Shown: piece after piece, positions 1 to 12,024 of the stretch
Numbering within the stretch: position 1 is the first letter of the stretch
Layout: every line of letters starts with the position of its first letter
NCBI GenBank assembly: GCA_037176885.1
Contig: JAWWNJ010000042.1
Location: 1,302,001-1,366,000 of the forward strand
DNA: 64,000 nucleotides
Origin: Favolaschia claudopus
Taxonomy: Eukaryota > Basidiomycota > Agaricomycetes > Agaricales > Mycenaceae
Direction: 5' to 3'
The notes under the pieces: model-generated
What the model was told of the DNA's origin: nothing
Seen by the model: only the letters and a program-made list of their open reading frames with translations
Databases searched by the model: none
Position numbers and translations under genes: made by a program

Positions 1-191
1 AAACAATCACCAGAAAATCCGTTCTCGGCGAGTCTAGCGGCGACGGGCCCGCCACCTGCGCCAGCCCCGACGACGATGTAGTCGTAGATGGCGTCTTCCG
101 TGCTTGGGCATGCCGGGAGCGTCGAGGAAGCAGCGTTAGCAAATATGGGAGAGGCGAGCAGAGCAAGAAAGGTTGCTGTGAGGAGCCCCAT
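1..191 (-). CDS. GMC oxidoreductase, N-terminal fragment (runs off window)
   Basis: The first exon of a secreted flavin-dependent GMC (glucose-methanol-choline) oxidoreductase, the family of aryl-alcohol oxidases and related H2O2-producing enzymes. Read from an ATG at 189-191, the product opens with a hydrophobic signal peptide (MGLLTATFLALLASPIFA). About 35 residues in come DYIVVGAG and AGGGPVAARLAENGFS, the dinucleotide-binding fold that holds the FAD ADP moiety in this family. A plausible GT donor follows at 10-9, so the visible exon probably ends at 11. The rest, including the catalytic His pair, lies outside the window. The exact enzyme within the family cannot be told from this piece. 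Confidence 0.88.
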   Translation of the reverse strand, partial: MGLLTATFLALLASPIFANAASSTLPACPSTEDAIYDYIVVGAGAGGGPVAARLAENGFSGDC

Positions 192-1016
192 GCCAGTCAG
201 ATGAAGAAATTTAAAATCGACGATGAAGAAGTGAATGAGGACTGTTTCTCGCAACCTCAGGTATTTATGCAAGTCGCGGATGCTGACTGTTCAACTGCTG
301 CAACCATGCGCTGCGCTGCTTCTACATGATATGACGTGAAGAAACGGATATTCGGGGGGGTCGAAGTGTGGGATGATGGATCAATCACTCGGGTGGGGAG
401 CCAGGTTTTAGCTAATAACGCTTTCGAGTCAGCGGATGGCTAACCGCCGCGTTGCGAGTCAGCGTGGAGGAGGTAATCACCCCATGGGCCGCCGAAGGCT
501 CGGAGTTCTGCGACTGCGACTGCGAGGTCTCGCCCGAGAACTTTCGTGAGGCGAACGAGGGGTTGAAGTTAAACCATTCAGGACTATTAAAGAACGATGG
601 CTGATAAAGCGTGCGCTGAATTGGGTGTCAGCACAAGAATGCAACTAGGGAGATGAAGAAAATGCAAAACTTACTTAGTAACTTACCTCGAGTCAACGCA
701 TCCTCACAGCTCCGCACTTGAATCCATCGGTTATTGTATCATTTGCACAAACTAACTGCGTAATTTCGTGGAAAACAAGATCAAGGTTGACACCGTTGAA
801 GAAGTTGGGAATTGGTTAGGAACTGAGCGAAGGCGGAAATGATGCACACGTCAACATTAGTCAACATCATCAAACAAACGACTCTTGTACCTTTCACCAT
901 TTCTAAATTCGAAGTCATTCAACCTCTGTCTACTTGCGTTTCGGCGGCCTTTTTCGTTGATAAATACTGTTAGCATCCAATGTGATCCCGCTGCTGGGGG
1001 CCCAGCTTCTTGGTAA
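192..1016. other. Intergenic region between divergent genes
   Basis: No convincing gene is visible in this stretch between the GMC oxidoreductase start and the LRR-like gene. It probably holds both promoters. A good splice donor (GTAAGT) at 1012-1017 suggests that an upstream exon of the following plus-strand gene ends here, but I could not place its start codon. A 45-codon open frame begins at 839 and has no recognisable features. Confidence 0.4.
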
Positions 1017-2310
1017 GTACTTTCCGACGTGGCAAAATCTCATTGGACTCAGTTCAAGTTGTCACGGTGGACTCTTGTATATACACTCGGAAATCTTGAG
1101 TCAGCTGCTTCCTTTGGCGGGAGAACATCCTTCAAGTTCGGAAGACAAAGGACTGCTACGTCTCACGCCCCGCCCGCGCTTCCCTCCGCAAATTTCCTCG
1201 CCGCGCATCCCACCTTGACCTACCTCCGGCTCGCGCGGAATTTCAAGCGATGGATGTCGCCGGACGATCCGGAGGATCTAAAGCTGGTCTTTGCGTTTCC
1301 GGAGAGGTTGGAGGCGTTTTCCGGCGTGATGCAGCAGTTGCCTTCTCCTCTGACTACTCCCACCATGGCACACCCGCAACATCAACACCACCCTAAGGGC
1401 CACCCCCGACCTCATGTGCGAGCCCCTCTACGCCTCACGCGCCGCCCGCCTCCGCGCCGCCCTCCGCCTTTTACCCTCTCTCACAGGCCTGGAGCTGTGG
1501 GTGCACATCCCCGAGCCGAATGCGGGCCACGAGGGGTTCTTCCGGGAGCTGTGGGGCGCCGCAGTGGGGTTGGAGGATTTGCATTTTATGTGTACGACGG
1601 GGTTTGGGAAGGTTGGTGCTTCTTCACATCGTCGAAATTCAACCTACTTTCCCTTCTCACAGAAACCCCTCGCGGAACTCGCTCGCTCGCTGGACGTCCT
1701 CCCCAACCTGCGTACCTTCGCATTGACGAAGGGCCACCGATACGCGGATGAGAGCATGCGGAGGTCGGCGGTGAGGATTTTTGGGGCTGTCGCAGCGGGG
1801 GCGAGGGCGAGGGCGTCGAGTTCGAATTCGAATTCAAATTGGACTTGGGTATCCCAATCACAGGGAAACTCCGCGGAGGGTTCGACGTTGACTTTGGCTT
1901 CCTCTGAAGATTCAGACACTCCTCCTTCTCCTTCTTCAACAACTCGAAACACCACGACGTCCTCCCGCCTCACCCAAATCAACATCCGCTGGGCGCGCGC
2001 GTCGTGTCGGAATCATTTGAAGCAGGAGGGGACGTATGAGCGGATATCGACTTTGACGTGTTGCCCGCCCGCTGCTTCTTCTGATTCATCGACTTTGCGG
2101 GGCAAGCGGAGGGGTACGTTTGGAGGCGGAGGAGCAGCATTAGACCGAGGCGGGGACGAAGTAGGAGAAGGAGTGAAAGAAGGAGGAGAAAGAGAGACAG
2201 CGACGATCGACGCATGGGAACGCGGGTTGCGCGCGGTGGGCGGGGCGTTTGATAGGCGGTATCAGTTTGTCTTGGCTCCTCCTCCTCCCTCTTCGTCGGC
2301 GTCGGGTTGA
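1017..2310 (+). CDS. LRR/F-box-like protein, 5' end unresolved
   Basis: An unrecognised protein of the F-box/leucine-rich-repeat type that is abundant in agaricomycetes. The readable part shows LRR-like stretches (FLAAHPTLTYLRLARNF, LPSLTGLELW, LPNLRTFALTKG). The frame moves from 1017-1336 to 1398-2310 through a phase-consistent 61-nt intron (1337-1397). A second intron of 51 nt (1612-1662) is a multiple of three, so the frame reads through it. The C-terminus is low-complexity (Ser/Asn-rich, Gly/Glu-rich, Pro/Ser-rich). No ATG opens the first exon and no F-box was seen. Either small upstream exons are missing from the model or the gene is truncated. The TGA stop is at 2308-2310. Confidence 0.55.
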
Positions 2311-2666
2311 AAGGGAGAAAGGTTTGTACGTGGGTGTTTGATTTCTTGCTTTGCTATGTTGCTATGTCTGTATCGTGTATCGTGTATCTTGGGTATGTTG
2401 TCTGTAATTACGGTGTATTTGATAGTGTATGGCGGTTTTCTTAGCTTCGTTTAGATTTGTGCAATGAATGTATTTAACACCCCAGCTTGCGTCAACGACA
2501 TGACTCAGATTCAGAGGAAGACTCCGAATGTGAATTTCAACAAGTTGATAGCTGAACTCTTGTCATTCTGAAGGACCGGAAAGCACCATTAATTCTTCAT
2601 CCGACTATGCTATTCGTTGATCCCTGGTATCTAAATTCTTCCAGCTCCATTTGATGTAGCTACGCT
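2311..2666. other. Convergent 3' intergenic region
   Basis: Lies between the stop codons of the LRR-like gene (+) and the P450 (-). It is T-rich on the plus strand just after the first stop. I see no gene or repeat in it. Confidence 0.4.
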
Positions 2667-4972
2667 TCAAATACTAACGTCCGATCCAGACTCTTCCGGT
2701 TTCTCGTAGGTTGAGATGAGTGCCGCAGCACGAGCTGACCGCGGCTTCACCACACAGTCGAACGGTTTCGGCTGGCTATAATCATCAAAGTCTCAACGCC
2801 GTGCACAATCCAATTTAAATCAAGTCTTCTCACCTAATTGTCCCCTGAGTATTTTCATGCACCGGCAACGGCCCCTCAGCGCGCGACACCTCAAACGTCG
2901 CGAGAATAGCCGCTACAGCGCAGAATAGAGATACTTCCGCGAGGTGTTTTCCTGGACAGACCCTGCGTCCGAAACCAAAACAGATCGTGCGCGGATCGCG
3001 TTGGGGGGAGGGGGAGAGGTAGCGGGATGGGTTGAATGTCGCTGGGTGCGGGTAGGTTTCTGGGTCGTTGAGCATGTTCCTGGACGGGGTGTGAGTTGAG
3101 CATGAGCAACCAAGGGAGAAAGATAGAGCTCGCACCAGAGGTTGGCTATCATAATCGAGCCTGAGTAAAGCCAGGGTTAGAATAAAGTTGCACAGATGTG
3201 AGACCAAACGCGCCTTTCGGGATAAAGTGCCCATTGACGACCGTGTCCTGCATGGCAGCGTGAGGGACACCTGTCCCGCCATTTTAGCATATGGTGTGGG
3301 ATAATTAACAAGAGAGCTGTGCTACGCACCAAGCGGGGCAACACTATGCCAACGCAAAAGCTCGGTCACCACAGCGGAGGTATACGGCAACTGTTCGCGG
3401 TCAGAAAGTCGGGGCAGCCGTGCACTTCCGACCACAGAATCTATTTCGATCTGCGCAGTTCGCTGGACGTCTTGAATGCAGGATTAATCAGCATCCAAAG
3501 AACGGGTGTGTGAGGAATATCCGCTGAAAGTAAGTTACCTGGAGTGAGAACCATGGCAAGGAAAAATGCGTGCAGGGACGCGGCGGTGGTGTCGGCCCCA
3601 CCTTTAATTCCCGCATAATCATGAACTTCTATGACTTCGCAAGTCGCCGGTGAGAAACTCACCACCATAGAAGGAAGCAGCGGTGAACTTGAGGTCACGA
3701 ATGTCTTCCGTGCTCAGCTTCTCTTCCTCTTCCAGAAGACTGGAGACAAAGGAAACGGGCGCGGTTCCGTTGCTCTGAAATACATGAAGTAATAATTATG
3801 CGGAATGTTCAGGGATGACAAGCATTAGAAGACGAACCATTTGTTTTTGAACGAAAGAATATGGCGCATCAACCATATTCTTCGTGGCACCCGCCCAGAC
3901 CCGTGCAGTCTGTTTGAATGGTGCGAAAATTTCAGGGATTTGCAACATTGCGGGGAAGACGTCAACCAGGAATGCGCCTGCACGAGAATGGGGATGAATG
4001 ATTACGACGAAATGACAATCTCCATGAACGAATGAACTTTCCTGGTTGGGTGGCAGCATTGAAGTTGTCGTTTGCTTTTTCTATGAGTGCGACGAAAGGG
4101 TCCTCTTCTTCTTGAACCTCGATTCCATATGTTATGCGAAGAATAATCGCTCCCGTCAATCTAAAATTGTGGTGTGAATGTCATACGAAATGAAATGGAA
4201 TGAGAACCCGTTTGCTGGAATCGACTTACTTCCTCAGATGAGTGCTGATTGAGTCTGCGCTGGGTTTGAGTAACAGCCATTTCAGGAAACGATGGGTTTC
4301 CGCTTCGATCATGGGAACAAAGCGCGCCACTCTGTGTATGGATAAATTAAGTCTCAGCTTGGGAATCACACAGAAGCGAAAACTTACGCATTGGAGGATC
4401 CAATCTGTTTTGCAAAGTATTTGCGATACGTCCGAAAGCGCGGGCCGTAACTTAGAAAAGAATGAGCGAGTCGAACAGAGTACAGAGCTGTACATGCACA
4501 CAGACTGACCTCATGAGGACCAGAGTCTGATCATACCCGACCAGCTCTCCGGCCATAGGAAGTCGAGGACGGGTGCAAAATACAGCGGTCTTTGAGTCGA
4601 CTTCCTCCAAGACCGATGCTGAGTTGAGAATCACGATAGGCTGTCCCAGGAGAGTAACAGAGCATATCTGGCCTATTTCGCAGATCAGAGGTATCCTTCC
4701 GCTAGTCAGTGAGCTCTACGGACCCCACTTAACCCCCCACTCAGCGAAGCGAAGCCACTCAGTCGAGGAGGGCATGTCAAGTACATTCTGAAAACAATCA
4801 GATAGAGCATGGTAAGAGCACCCTCGAAAGAAGATCTTACCCCGATGAGAGGAAGACCCGCAGGTCCCGGAGGAAGCCTTCCGCGTGCCTTTTGAAAGAG
4901 GAGACGGACGATAACGAAGGAGAGGACGCCGGTGAGCGGCAGAACAATAGGGATGGTAATGGACTGCATCAT
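2667..4972 (-). CDS. Cytochrome P450 monooxygenase
   Basis: A membrane-anchored heme-thiolate monooxygenase. Read on the minus strand from ATG 4972-4970, the product starts with an N-terminal membrane anchor (SITIPIVLPLTGVLSFVIV), then the hinge LPPGPAGLPLIG. Spliced exons give the C-helix region (RFRTYRKYF), the I-helix oxygen-binding motif GADTTAAS near 3577-3600, the K-helix ExxR as ELLRW near 3350-3400, and the heme loop FGFGRRVCPGKHLAE near 2940-2985, whose Cys is the heme ligand. The last exon joins in phase across a roughly 60-nt intron to SQPKPFDCVVKPRS and ends with TGA at 2669-2667. About eleven short introns are inferred. A TTG codon at 4984 is in frame but the first ATG is at 4972. 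The gene looks intact. The substrate is unknown. Confidence 0.93.
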
Positions 4973-5440
4973 GGGGGAAAGCAAGAATGCGGTTAACCGG
5001 TTTCACGCATCTCTTTTGTGCATTGCCAGCTCAGGTGCATGCAAGCAAGGCGTCACTTGAGACGCCGGTGTGGGGGTGCCTCACAAACCGGTCAAAATCC
5101 ATCGAGATTCGCGTGTTGATCACGCCGCAATCAATCAGTCTTCCGGCAGGGTCCGAATGCCCATTTGGACCCTTCCAAACTTGTTCTTAACTCTCACCAT
5201 GGATTTCATTGACCCGGCTTCTTGGTTGTGCTGTCCGTGGACACCCAACGTAATCCAAAGAATCGTGCAGGGATTCATAGAAGTTGGCCTCTCTTCGCTT
5301 CGGCTTCCTACAATAAACATCGGTGTGAACTTTTCAGGGTCTCGCTCGCGATGGCCCACATTTTGCCCGTGTATATCAACTCCCAGGTGACAGTGTCATA
5401 TGGAGAGCTCCTTTTCGTCCCGTTCTTGATCTAATCCTTC
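4973..5440. other. Divergent promoter region
   Basis: Separates the divergently transcribed P450 and DUF6534 genes. Short open frames here carry no family signature. No clear TATA box was found. Confidence 0.4.
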
Positions 5441-7550
5441 ATGTCTGCTGCTACTTTGGATTCAGGTGCCCCCTTGAGCAATACGTCCGTTTCGACTTAT
5501 TCTATCTGGTTTTTGCCTCAAGAAGAATAGGATGGGCTCCATGCTCCTTGGTGTCATTTTCAGCGCCATACTCTATGGAATCAGCGTTCTGCAATGTATG
5601 TTCTACTACACTCGTACGTCCTCATGATAGATTCGTTCTGGCATGGAAAAAACTGTCTTTTGCAGGTTATGAGCGCGACCCTATGTACCTCAAATTTCTC
5701 GTGAGCGGTCTCTGGTCCAGCACAACTCAAATATAGACTGTCTTCACAGGTGGCATCAACTCTGTTTCTCGATACCTTGCATCTATCCTTTGTAGTGCAT
5801 ACCGGTTGCGTCATTCTCTGACTTTCTTTCGCCCAATAACTAACCCGAACCCAAGTCTATCATTATCTCATCTCAAATTACTAGTATGTCGACTGGTTCA
5901 AGCATAATTTAAACTTCCCTTACTTGGAAACTCCCTACAGCGAAAACGATGCGCTGCAAGCCATGGTTTGGTGAGTTGAATACAATGTCTGAGCTGAATC
6001 TGAATGAAGTGCTGATATATCGCAGGAGCGTCTCTCTCGAAGCCTTACCAACGGTGTGACATACCAAATCATAAGATATTGCCTGATACCTAAACGCCAT
6101 CGCAGGGAGTAACGGCTGGACTAGTACAATCGTACGCACTCAATCTTCACTAATCTCTCTCTCATTTCGATGTACGTTTTAGGTTCTATGCCCACAGAAT
6201 ATGGCGAAGTGAGTGCTCTCTTCTCATCTATATCAACCTTAGTCTTTTGCTCATTTTCCACTTCTTAAGTGAGCCACGGAAATTACTTCTCGACAGGCTT
6301 CGTATTATTCCTCATCCTCGCTACTAGCGCTTGTGGCACAGGTAAATACGTGGAACATGCGCGTATACTCGTCTGATTTCTGATTTCTAAAGCCTGGGTC
6401 ATCATGGCGTGAGCACTTCGCTCTTTTGATCAAATTTCTTTCTATCGTCTGACATCGTATAGGTTGCAGTGCAGAACATATCAAGACCTCTTGAGAATCT
6501 CGGTTCGCACTTTCTCTTCCTTCAACCCAAGCTGTCGCAGGATGTAACATTCACGCCAACCCACTGGTAGCCGCTGACAATCACCATCAATGCCCTATCG
6601 ACGGCCGCAGACGTGTTCATCACCATGATATTGTGTTTCATGCTGCATCGGAGTAATCCTGCGTCACTCGAGTACGTTGACATTTCTAGCCCTCATATAA
6701 AGTAGAAAGAAACTGCTAGCTCACGGCGGCATCACTGTAGAACGGAGAGCATGGTCAATCGACTGGCAAGTGACTCCTCACAAACACTCAGCTATCCGAT
6801 CCTAACTTCTCACCTCCCAATCAGATTCTTTTCACAATTAATACCGGACTGTGAGAGAATATCCTCGGACTAGTATCTGAATGTTTGTGCTGATTTCCCC
6901 CCTTATCCTAGGCTTACCAGGTTTTGAATGTCCCGACCCCGATGTGAGAAGTTTGACCAAACTTTTCTTAGCTTGTGTGCTGTTGCGGCACTTGTTTCGG
7001 TGAGGCAATTCCAGTCTAAGATCATATTGCAAGACTCCATCGTCCTCATTGTCCACGCCCTATGTAGCTCGTTATCTCGCCAAGAACGCTCATTTACGCG
7101 TCATTCTACTTCTGTATCGGCCGACGTGAGTATTCATCCAATTCTTTACCAATTCCAATGGAACTCACCTTTCTGTCATATCTATATTCCGACGAAAGTC
7201 TACTCCAACGCTCTTCTCGCTAGCCTCAACGCCCGCTCTGTCATCCGCGGCCGCATCAACGACGTCGACAGTAACTTTCACATCAAGTCCCCCCGCGGCG
7301 CCAACGCAGCAGCTACGCATCTCACGCGCGACGTTTTCGTCCGTCCAGCGGATGATGCTGATGAGCTCACTGTGCGGATTGACCGCACGACGGAGCTGTA
7401 TGCGGACGGGAGTTATGGGAAGAGTAAGAATAAGTTCAGGCCGCCGGAGGTGCATTTGCTAGTGACCGATTTCTCGAGCTCAGAGCTGATGTGTGTTTCT
7501 CACTTCAGATCAAGGAGCCTGAGTCGGTTGCGGACTCGGATAGCGCCTAG
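5441..7550 (+). CDS. DUF6534-type multi-pass membrane protein
   Basis: An integral membrane protein of unknown function from a family expanded in Agaricomycetes (DUF6534). The start is fixed by phase: exon 1 is 5441-5484 (MSAATLDSGAPLSNT), spliced to exon 2 at 5531 (MGSMLLGVIFSAILYG). Many exons shorter than 120 nt follow. The family landmarks appear in order: YERDPMYLKFL, the membrane segment VASTLFLDTLHLSFVVHT, AGLVQSFYAHRIW, ITINALSTAADVFITMILC, RTLIYASFYFCIGR and KVYSNALLASLNAR. Seven membrane segments would be usual. The final intron acceptor lies just before 7509, and the last exon encodes IKEPESVADSDSA with TAG at 7548-7550. The gene is intact. Its role is unknown. Confidence 0.88.
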
Positions 7551-8926
7551 CTTGACTTCCAGCGCTGCGTATTCTCCATTGCATTCTAGACTTCTGCCAC
7601 TGGCACGAGTTCACATCTACCACCAAAACCGCCACGCGGACATCACACGATCCCTTCTACTATACCCTCGAACTCTGTGGACATGTGCAAAGAAGTATCA
7701 TTATCCCTATACATAGATAGCATTTGAAATTAACTCCCTCCACGATTTCAATCAGGGTCAGTTTATGATTCAACGATTGAGAAATATCAGAATATTCAAA
7801 TTGGTTCGTCTAGAAAAATCGACGCGACGTTCGAAAGCCGTCGCCATCAAGGTGAACCACATCCACATGTCAGTGAGCCGCTGTCAGTGTCATGCTGCTT
7901 TGTGGGTCCACGACTCCGCGCGCCTGGCCAGAATCTCTGTGTGGGACTCACTAGGTCGCAATATGGAATTCCGAGGATCCTTCTAGATCGAGAGCGATTC
8001 AGCGCGGGATTCAACAGGATTCAACGCCAATGTGGTTGCCGTCTCAAACATCAAACGTCCTCGGGTTTTCCGAAAAATGGAAACGGTTCATAGGTAGCGA
8101 GTGGGAAGACTCGCACAAAACTCTAATTAAGAAAAATGCTGTCTGAGGGGCCTACGCCAGTCAGAAACTCAGAGGCCGGAATAAGACGATAACGAGAATG
8201 CAGGGGGAATTGGCGACCATGTGGTCGAGATTGAGGGTATCACTCTGTATCAATTCCTTCGGTGAGAATTGTAATCTGAATCGAGCGCCGCGACACAAGG
8301 CTCCGTGACTTGGAGGGGATTCTGTGGGCGCCTTAATCAGAACCACAGAAACTCGCTTATGCTGCCCCCGCCGAGGATCAGAGCTCCGCTAGAAACAGAA
8401 GTCTGCTTTTTTGAATTGCTCGTGAGGGGCCAAGTGAGCGGGCCTTTCTACCTTCTTGAGCGACGGACGTTGCCAGAAATGTTCATGTACGAGAAAAACT
8501 AATATGCCCTCCACCTCTTCGTCTCTCAAAGACGGCTTCGAACCGCGGGGATCATTCCATTGCATACTTATGCATTTCTATCACAGGTGAACTACCGGAA
8601 AATTTTGGCAGGCTCTGGATAATCCGGCGACAGATTCTCCTCGGCTTAGCTCCAGAGAGCATTAAAAAAGTGGAAACTAAATCAAAAGGCGCGGAATCAG
8701 ACCGTCCCGACAGCGCTGGTGGACCTCGGTGGACAGAACACAACATTCGTCACGTGAGTGTGCTGACCATGTGACCGTGTCCCAATCCATCATGTGATCG
8801 CGTTCGAACGATGAAAAAAATATAAAGTACAGCATTGGTCCATGAGCGAGCCTGAAACTCACGAAGGGTATGCCCTGCTCATACCCTCCCTCTTTGTGGC
8901 ATCATATAAATAGTCAATTTCACTAG
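7551..8926. other. Gene-free interval
   Basis: About 1.4 kb between two convergent genes. I found no conserved frame, repeat or RNA gene. Open frames at 7765-8093 and 8305-8502 have no family features and look fortuitous. Confidence 0.4.
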
Positions 8927-11646
8927 CTAGCTGGCTGCCTCTGTCCCTTTAGCAGAAACGGGGAAGAACTGGTTTCCATAATTGAATAAAATCTCCTCGC
9001 CTGGGCGCAGTGGGCGAGCTGCAAAAACAAGGGCATATCAGTGGCTGCGTGGACTAATGAAAGAGTCTCGAAGACGCAAGCGCTGCAGAGAAGGATGGAT
9101 CGGTTCACTCACTAGCGTATATCCCAATCCGATGTTCGCCATTGACCATCCGGACTAAAGCCGTTTTCAGCGACAATTCCACAACGAACGAAACAAGACT
9201 AAACAAACAACCCCACCTTTACACTCCGCATTTGCCTTCTGAGCATCATGGTTAATAAACCGCGCATTATTCGCAGCATACGTCCCATCGATGGCCAGCG
9301 TGTTGTTCAATTCAAAGAGATAATTTCGGCCGCGATGTTCGGCGATAGGTCTACGATCACGGATTGAGCATGCCATTCCCCCAGGACAGAATTACATATG
9401 ATCAGGAAACTAAGACGCACTCGCGCGACTCCGCCGTTGGCTCGTATATCAGCTCCCCGACGTATTCTGCAACGAGCATAGTTACTTATACTTGGATGCG
9501 AAATGACGCGACGGACCGATGATCAAATCATCCACCCCCGCAGCCTCCTCCATGAACAACCCCATTCCATAGCGCGCGGGAGCAACTTTCGTGCGCTGTA
9601 GAATTAACGCACATTTTATTCATGATTCATACAAAAACGATGCAATGAATTAGCACACACCTTCCACCTCCCTCTCTGAATATCTGTATTTTGACAAATC
9701 GTCACCTCTGCATCTAGAAACAAACATAAATTCGTCCATTCATTTGTCAGATAAACAAACAGTACCACCCACCCTTCGCCTGACACTTCCCACAAATCTC
9801 CGGATCGCACTCCCGATGCGCGAGGAAACACGCGCAACGCTTGGTACGACAGATATCGCTGTTGTTCCGGCGGCTAGCCTTGCTTACGGTGCAGGCGCAG
9901 CCTGCCCAGCGGCGTATGCCTGTTGGGTGGTGGGTGTATCGTGTATTTCGGATCAACATATTCAGAGCACACGCACATTTCCGACTACACCGACACCCAC
10001 TCTCACAATGCGCCTTGTTGATGTAGCAGATACAGTTGGTGGTGGAGTCGCATGGGCCGTCGTGGCGGCATGGTTTTCCTCTTCAACGGGCAGAATCAGC
10101 GATCGAAAGTGCGCAGGGGTTGGAGGAGAGGAAAAGACGCACGGGGTGAAGCGCCGTGTATCAAGGTCTCAAATCGAGGTTGGTAAGAAGGGACCTTAAG
10201 ACGAAACGAAGAAAAGAACTTTACCATCGAACAACGAAGACTTGCTGCGAATTGGTTTTGTTTTCGGTTTGGCTTTCTTGATGGACTCGTCGGGAATGCA
10301 GAGTCGCCGTTGTGCGAATACCTTGTCGAATATAATTATATTTGATCAATACTGAAGATGAGGGAGGAGGATTCACGGCACCTCGAAACAAGGCTTATCG
10401 CAGATCACCGCTAGATCACAGGGTTCGGTGTCCGGCGAGAAGTCGAGAACAGTTCGCAAGAGCTGGGTGTCATTGTCTACCCATTGGAGGGTTGCCTATC
10501 GGATTACAAATGAGCCATAGCATTCGATTTTAGTAACAAGGAAAGAGAGAAAGGCTTACTTGATCGTTATCGAAAGACTTCACAAGGAAACAATCCTCCC
10601 CGCAAGGCGTCTGCAGAAGTTCTTTGAACCGCTGGCCCTTAATTTGCGGAGGCTCGGTGAGTGGCATTGACGTTGGGTCGACTGTTCAATGCACAGATCA
10701 ATGCGTGAGGACGAGAAGAAGAAAAAGCATACGATGCGTGCTGCAGAATCCCACGTTGCAGTTGAGATTGGTGCAGAACATCGATACGAGCAGGCCGAGG
10801 GATTTATCGGGTGGGTTGGAGGTAGGGTCTGGGACGTCGTGTTGTAGCATCTTTTCGGAGGCGGGAAGACCTGGCGGCCAGTCGGGGAAGTCTCTATGGA
10901 CGACCCGAGTCAGAATGAAGCTCGACTGGAAGCAGGAAGGAATACCGTCGCCGACTCAGATATATCATTCCCCGCATACCGTCCCGATCCAAAAGTTCTA
11001 GAGGAAGGATTCCAGTCTCGTCGATGTGCTGATATAGCATGCCATGCTCGTTGTGTAGCCGTCGCGCTGCTTCAACGACGACTGTTTCCACTTATATAAA
11101 ACACAACTTGCATTCAGTTCAAGATAGGAGGCAGGCAAAGATTTACACACAGTCCGGATGATCAAGCGAAGGCTGCTGTTCCCAACTGAATCCCTTGTAT
11201 TCCTCCGCATAGCGATTGTGATTGAAGCTCGGATCCTCTGGGAACGGGAGAAACGGCATATTGTGCGGATCATCACCGAGAAAGATGTTTCGCGCCGTTG
11301 GCGTGCAGAACTCTTGCTCTGGTAGTGCAGCGAATGGTTTCACGACGCGAAATATTTGCATGGGTACTTCGGTGGTCGTTTCGGTGTCGGAATCCCAGAC
11401 TTCGATAGATGCCAAGGTTGGTGAAGGGGAGGCTGGCGTCCCGTTGGTTCCTGTGGATGAATGCTCCGATATTTCGGGAAAAACAGCCAAGTTCTGCGCG
11501 GGTTTGGGTCGGATCGCCTGCTGAAGTGCCCTTGCTACGTAGTCGGATTTCCAGAGGCGATAATCCGCGCAGAGGTCGTCGAACACCTTCTTGACAAGAT
11601 TTTGCGCGTCTATAAAACGCTGATTGGGTTCAGGGTCCGAACTCAT
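8927..11646 (-). CDS. EZH2: Histone H3K27 methyltransferase, PRC2 catalytic subunit (E(z)/EZH2/KMT6)
   Basis: The catalytic subunit of Polycomb repressive complex 2, which methylates histone H3 lysine 27 in the nucleus. The start is ATG 11646-11644 (MSSDPEPNQRFIDAQNL). A conserved middle exon shows CTNLNCNVGFC. The Cys-rich CXC domain spans about 10090-9740 (GPCDSTTNCICYINKAHCE, CRTKRCACFLAHRECDPEIC), followed by NTDIQRGR, as in E(z) proteins. The SET domain spans about 9600-8927: RYGMGLFMEE, EYVGELIYEPTAESRE, YLFELNNTLAIDGTYAANN, ARFINHD, VRMVNGEHRIGIYA and GEEILFNYGNQF. It ends with TAG at 8929-8927. Roughly a dozen short introns give an estimated 650-700 residues, slightly below animal EZH2. 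In the SAM-binding motif the usual NHS is NHD. A MITE lies 85 nt upstream of the ATG. Confidence 0.93.
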
Positions 11647-11732
11647 GGCGAGGGGGTGGAGGAGGAGGATTCGGGTAGAGAGAGTTGATGTCGGATCACG
11701 TGCTGTCTTCAAGTGACAGCCTGAGATCGGCA

Positions 11733-12024
11733 TACCGTATAATTACGTTCAATTCGGATGTCCCGCGTCACGCACCCCCGTGTCGATCCGAACTTTGCGT
11801 TTTGGTCCCGCCGTCACGACGGTCGTTGTCGAACGTCTTGAGCGTCACGCTGAGAGAAAAAGCGTCTAAATCGTGCAAAAAAGGGAAGATTTTGCGGTTT
11901 TGAAATTTTTTTCTTCGAAATTTGGCCCCTGGTCACGCAAAATTTTCCGTTTGTCGAGTTGTCGAATCGGTTCCACGGGGTCACGCGTCACCCCCCCTGT
12001 CGAATTGAACGTAATTGTACGGTA
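11733..12024. mobile_element. MITE with 25-bp terminal inverted repeats
   Basis: A short non-autonomous DNA transposon. The left end (11732-11756) and the reverse complement of the right end (12025-12001) match at 24 of 25 positions, with the shared core CCGTAYAATTACGTTCAATT. If the flanking TA dinucleotides (11733-11734 and 12023-12024) are the target duplication, the element is Tc1/mariner-like and about 288 bp long. It contains several GTCACGC motifs and carries no protein-coding capacity. It sits between the divergent EZH2 (-) and second P450 (+) genes, close to the EZH2 start. Confidence 0.82.

Noticed and set aside
1340..1420. Frameshift in the LRR-like gene at 1.3-1.4 kb
   Set aside because: A 61-nt intron (1337-1397) with a branch-like CTGAC joins the two frames in phase.
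8520..8560. tRNA-like B box (GGTTCGAA on the minus strand)
   Set aside because: The flanking bases do not pair into a T-arm and no A box or acceptor stem fits.
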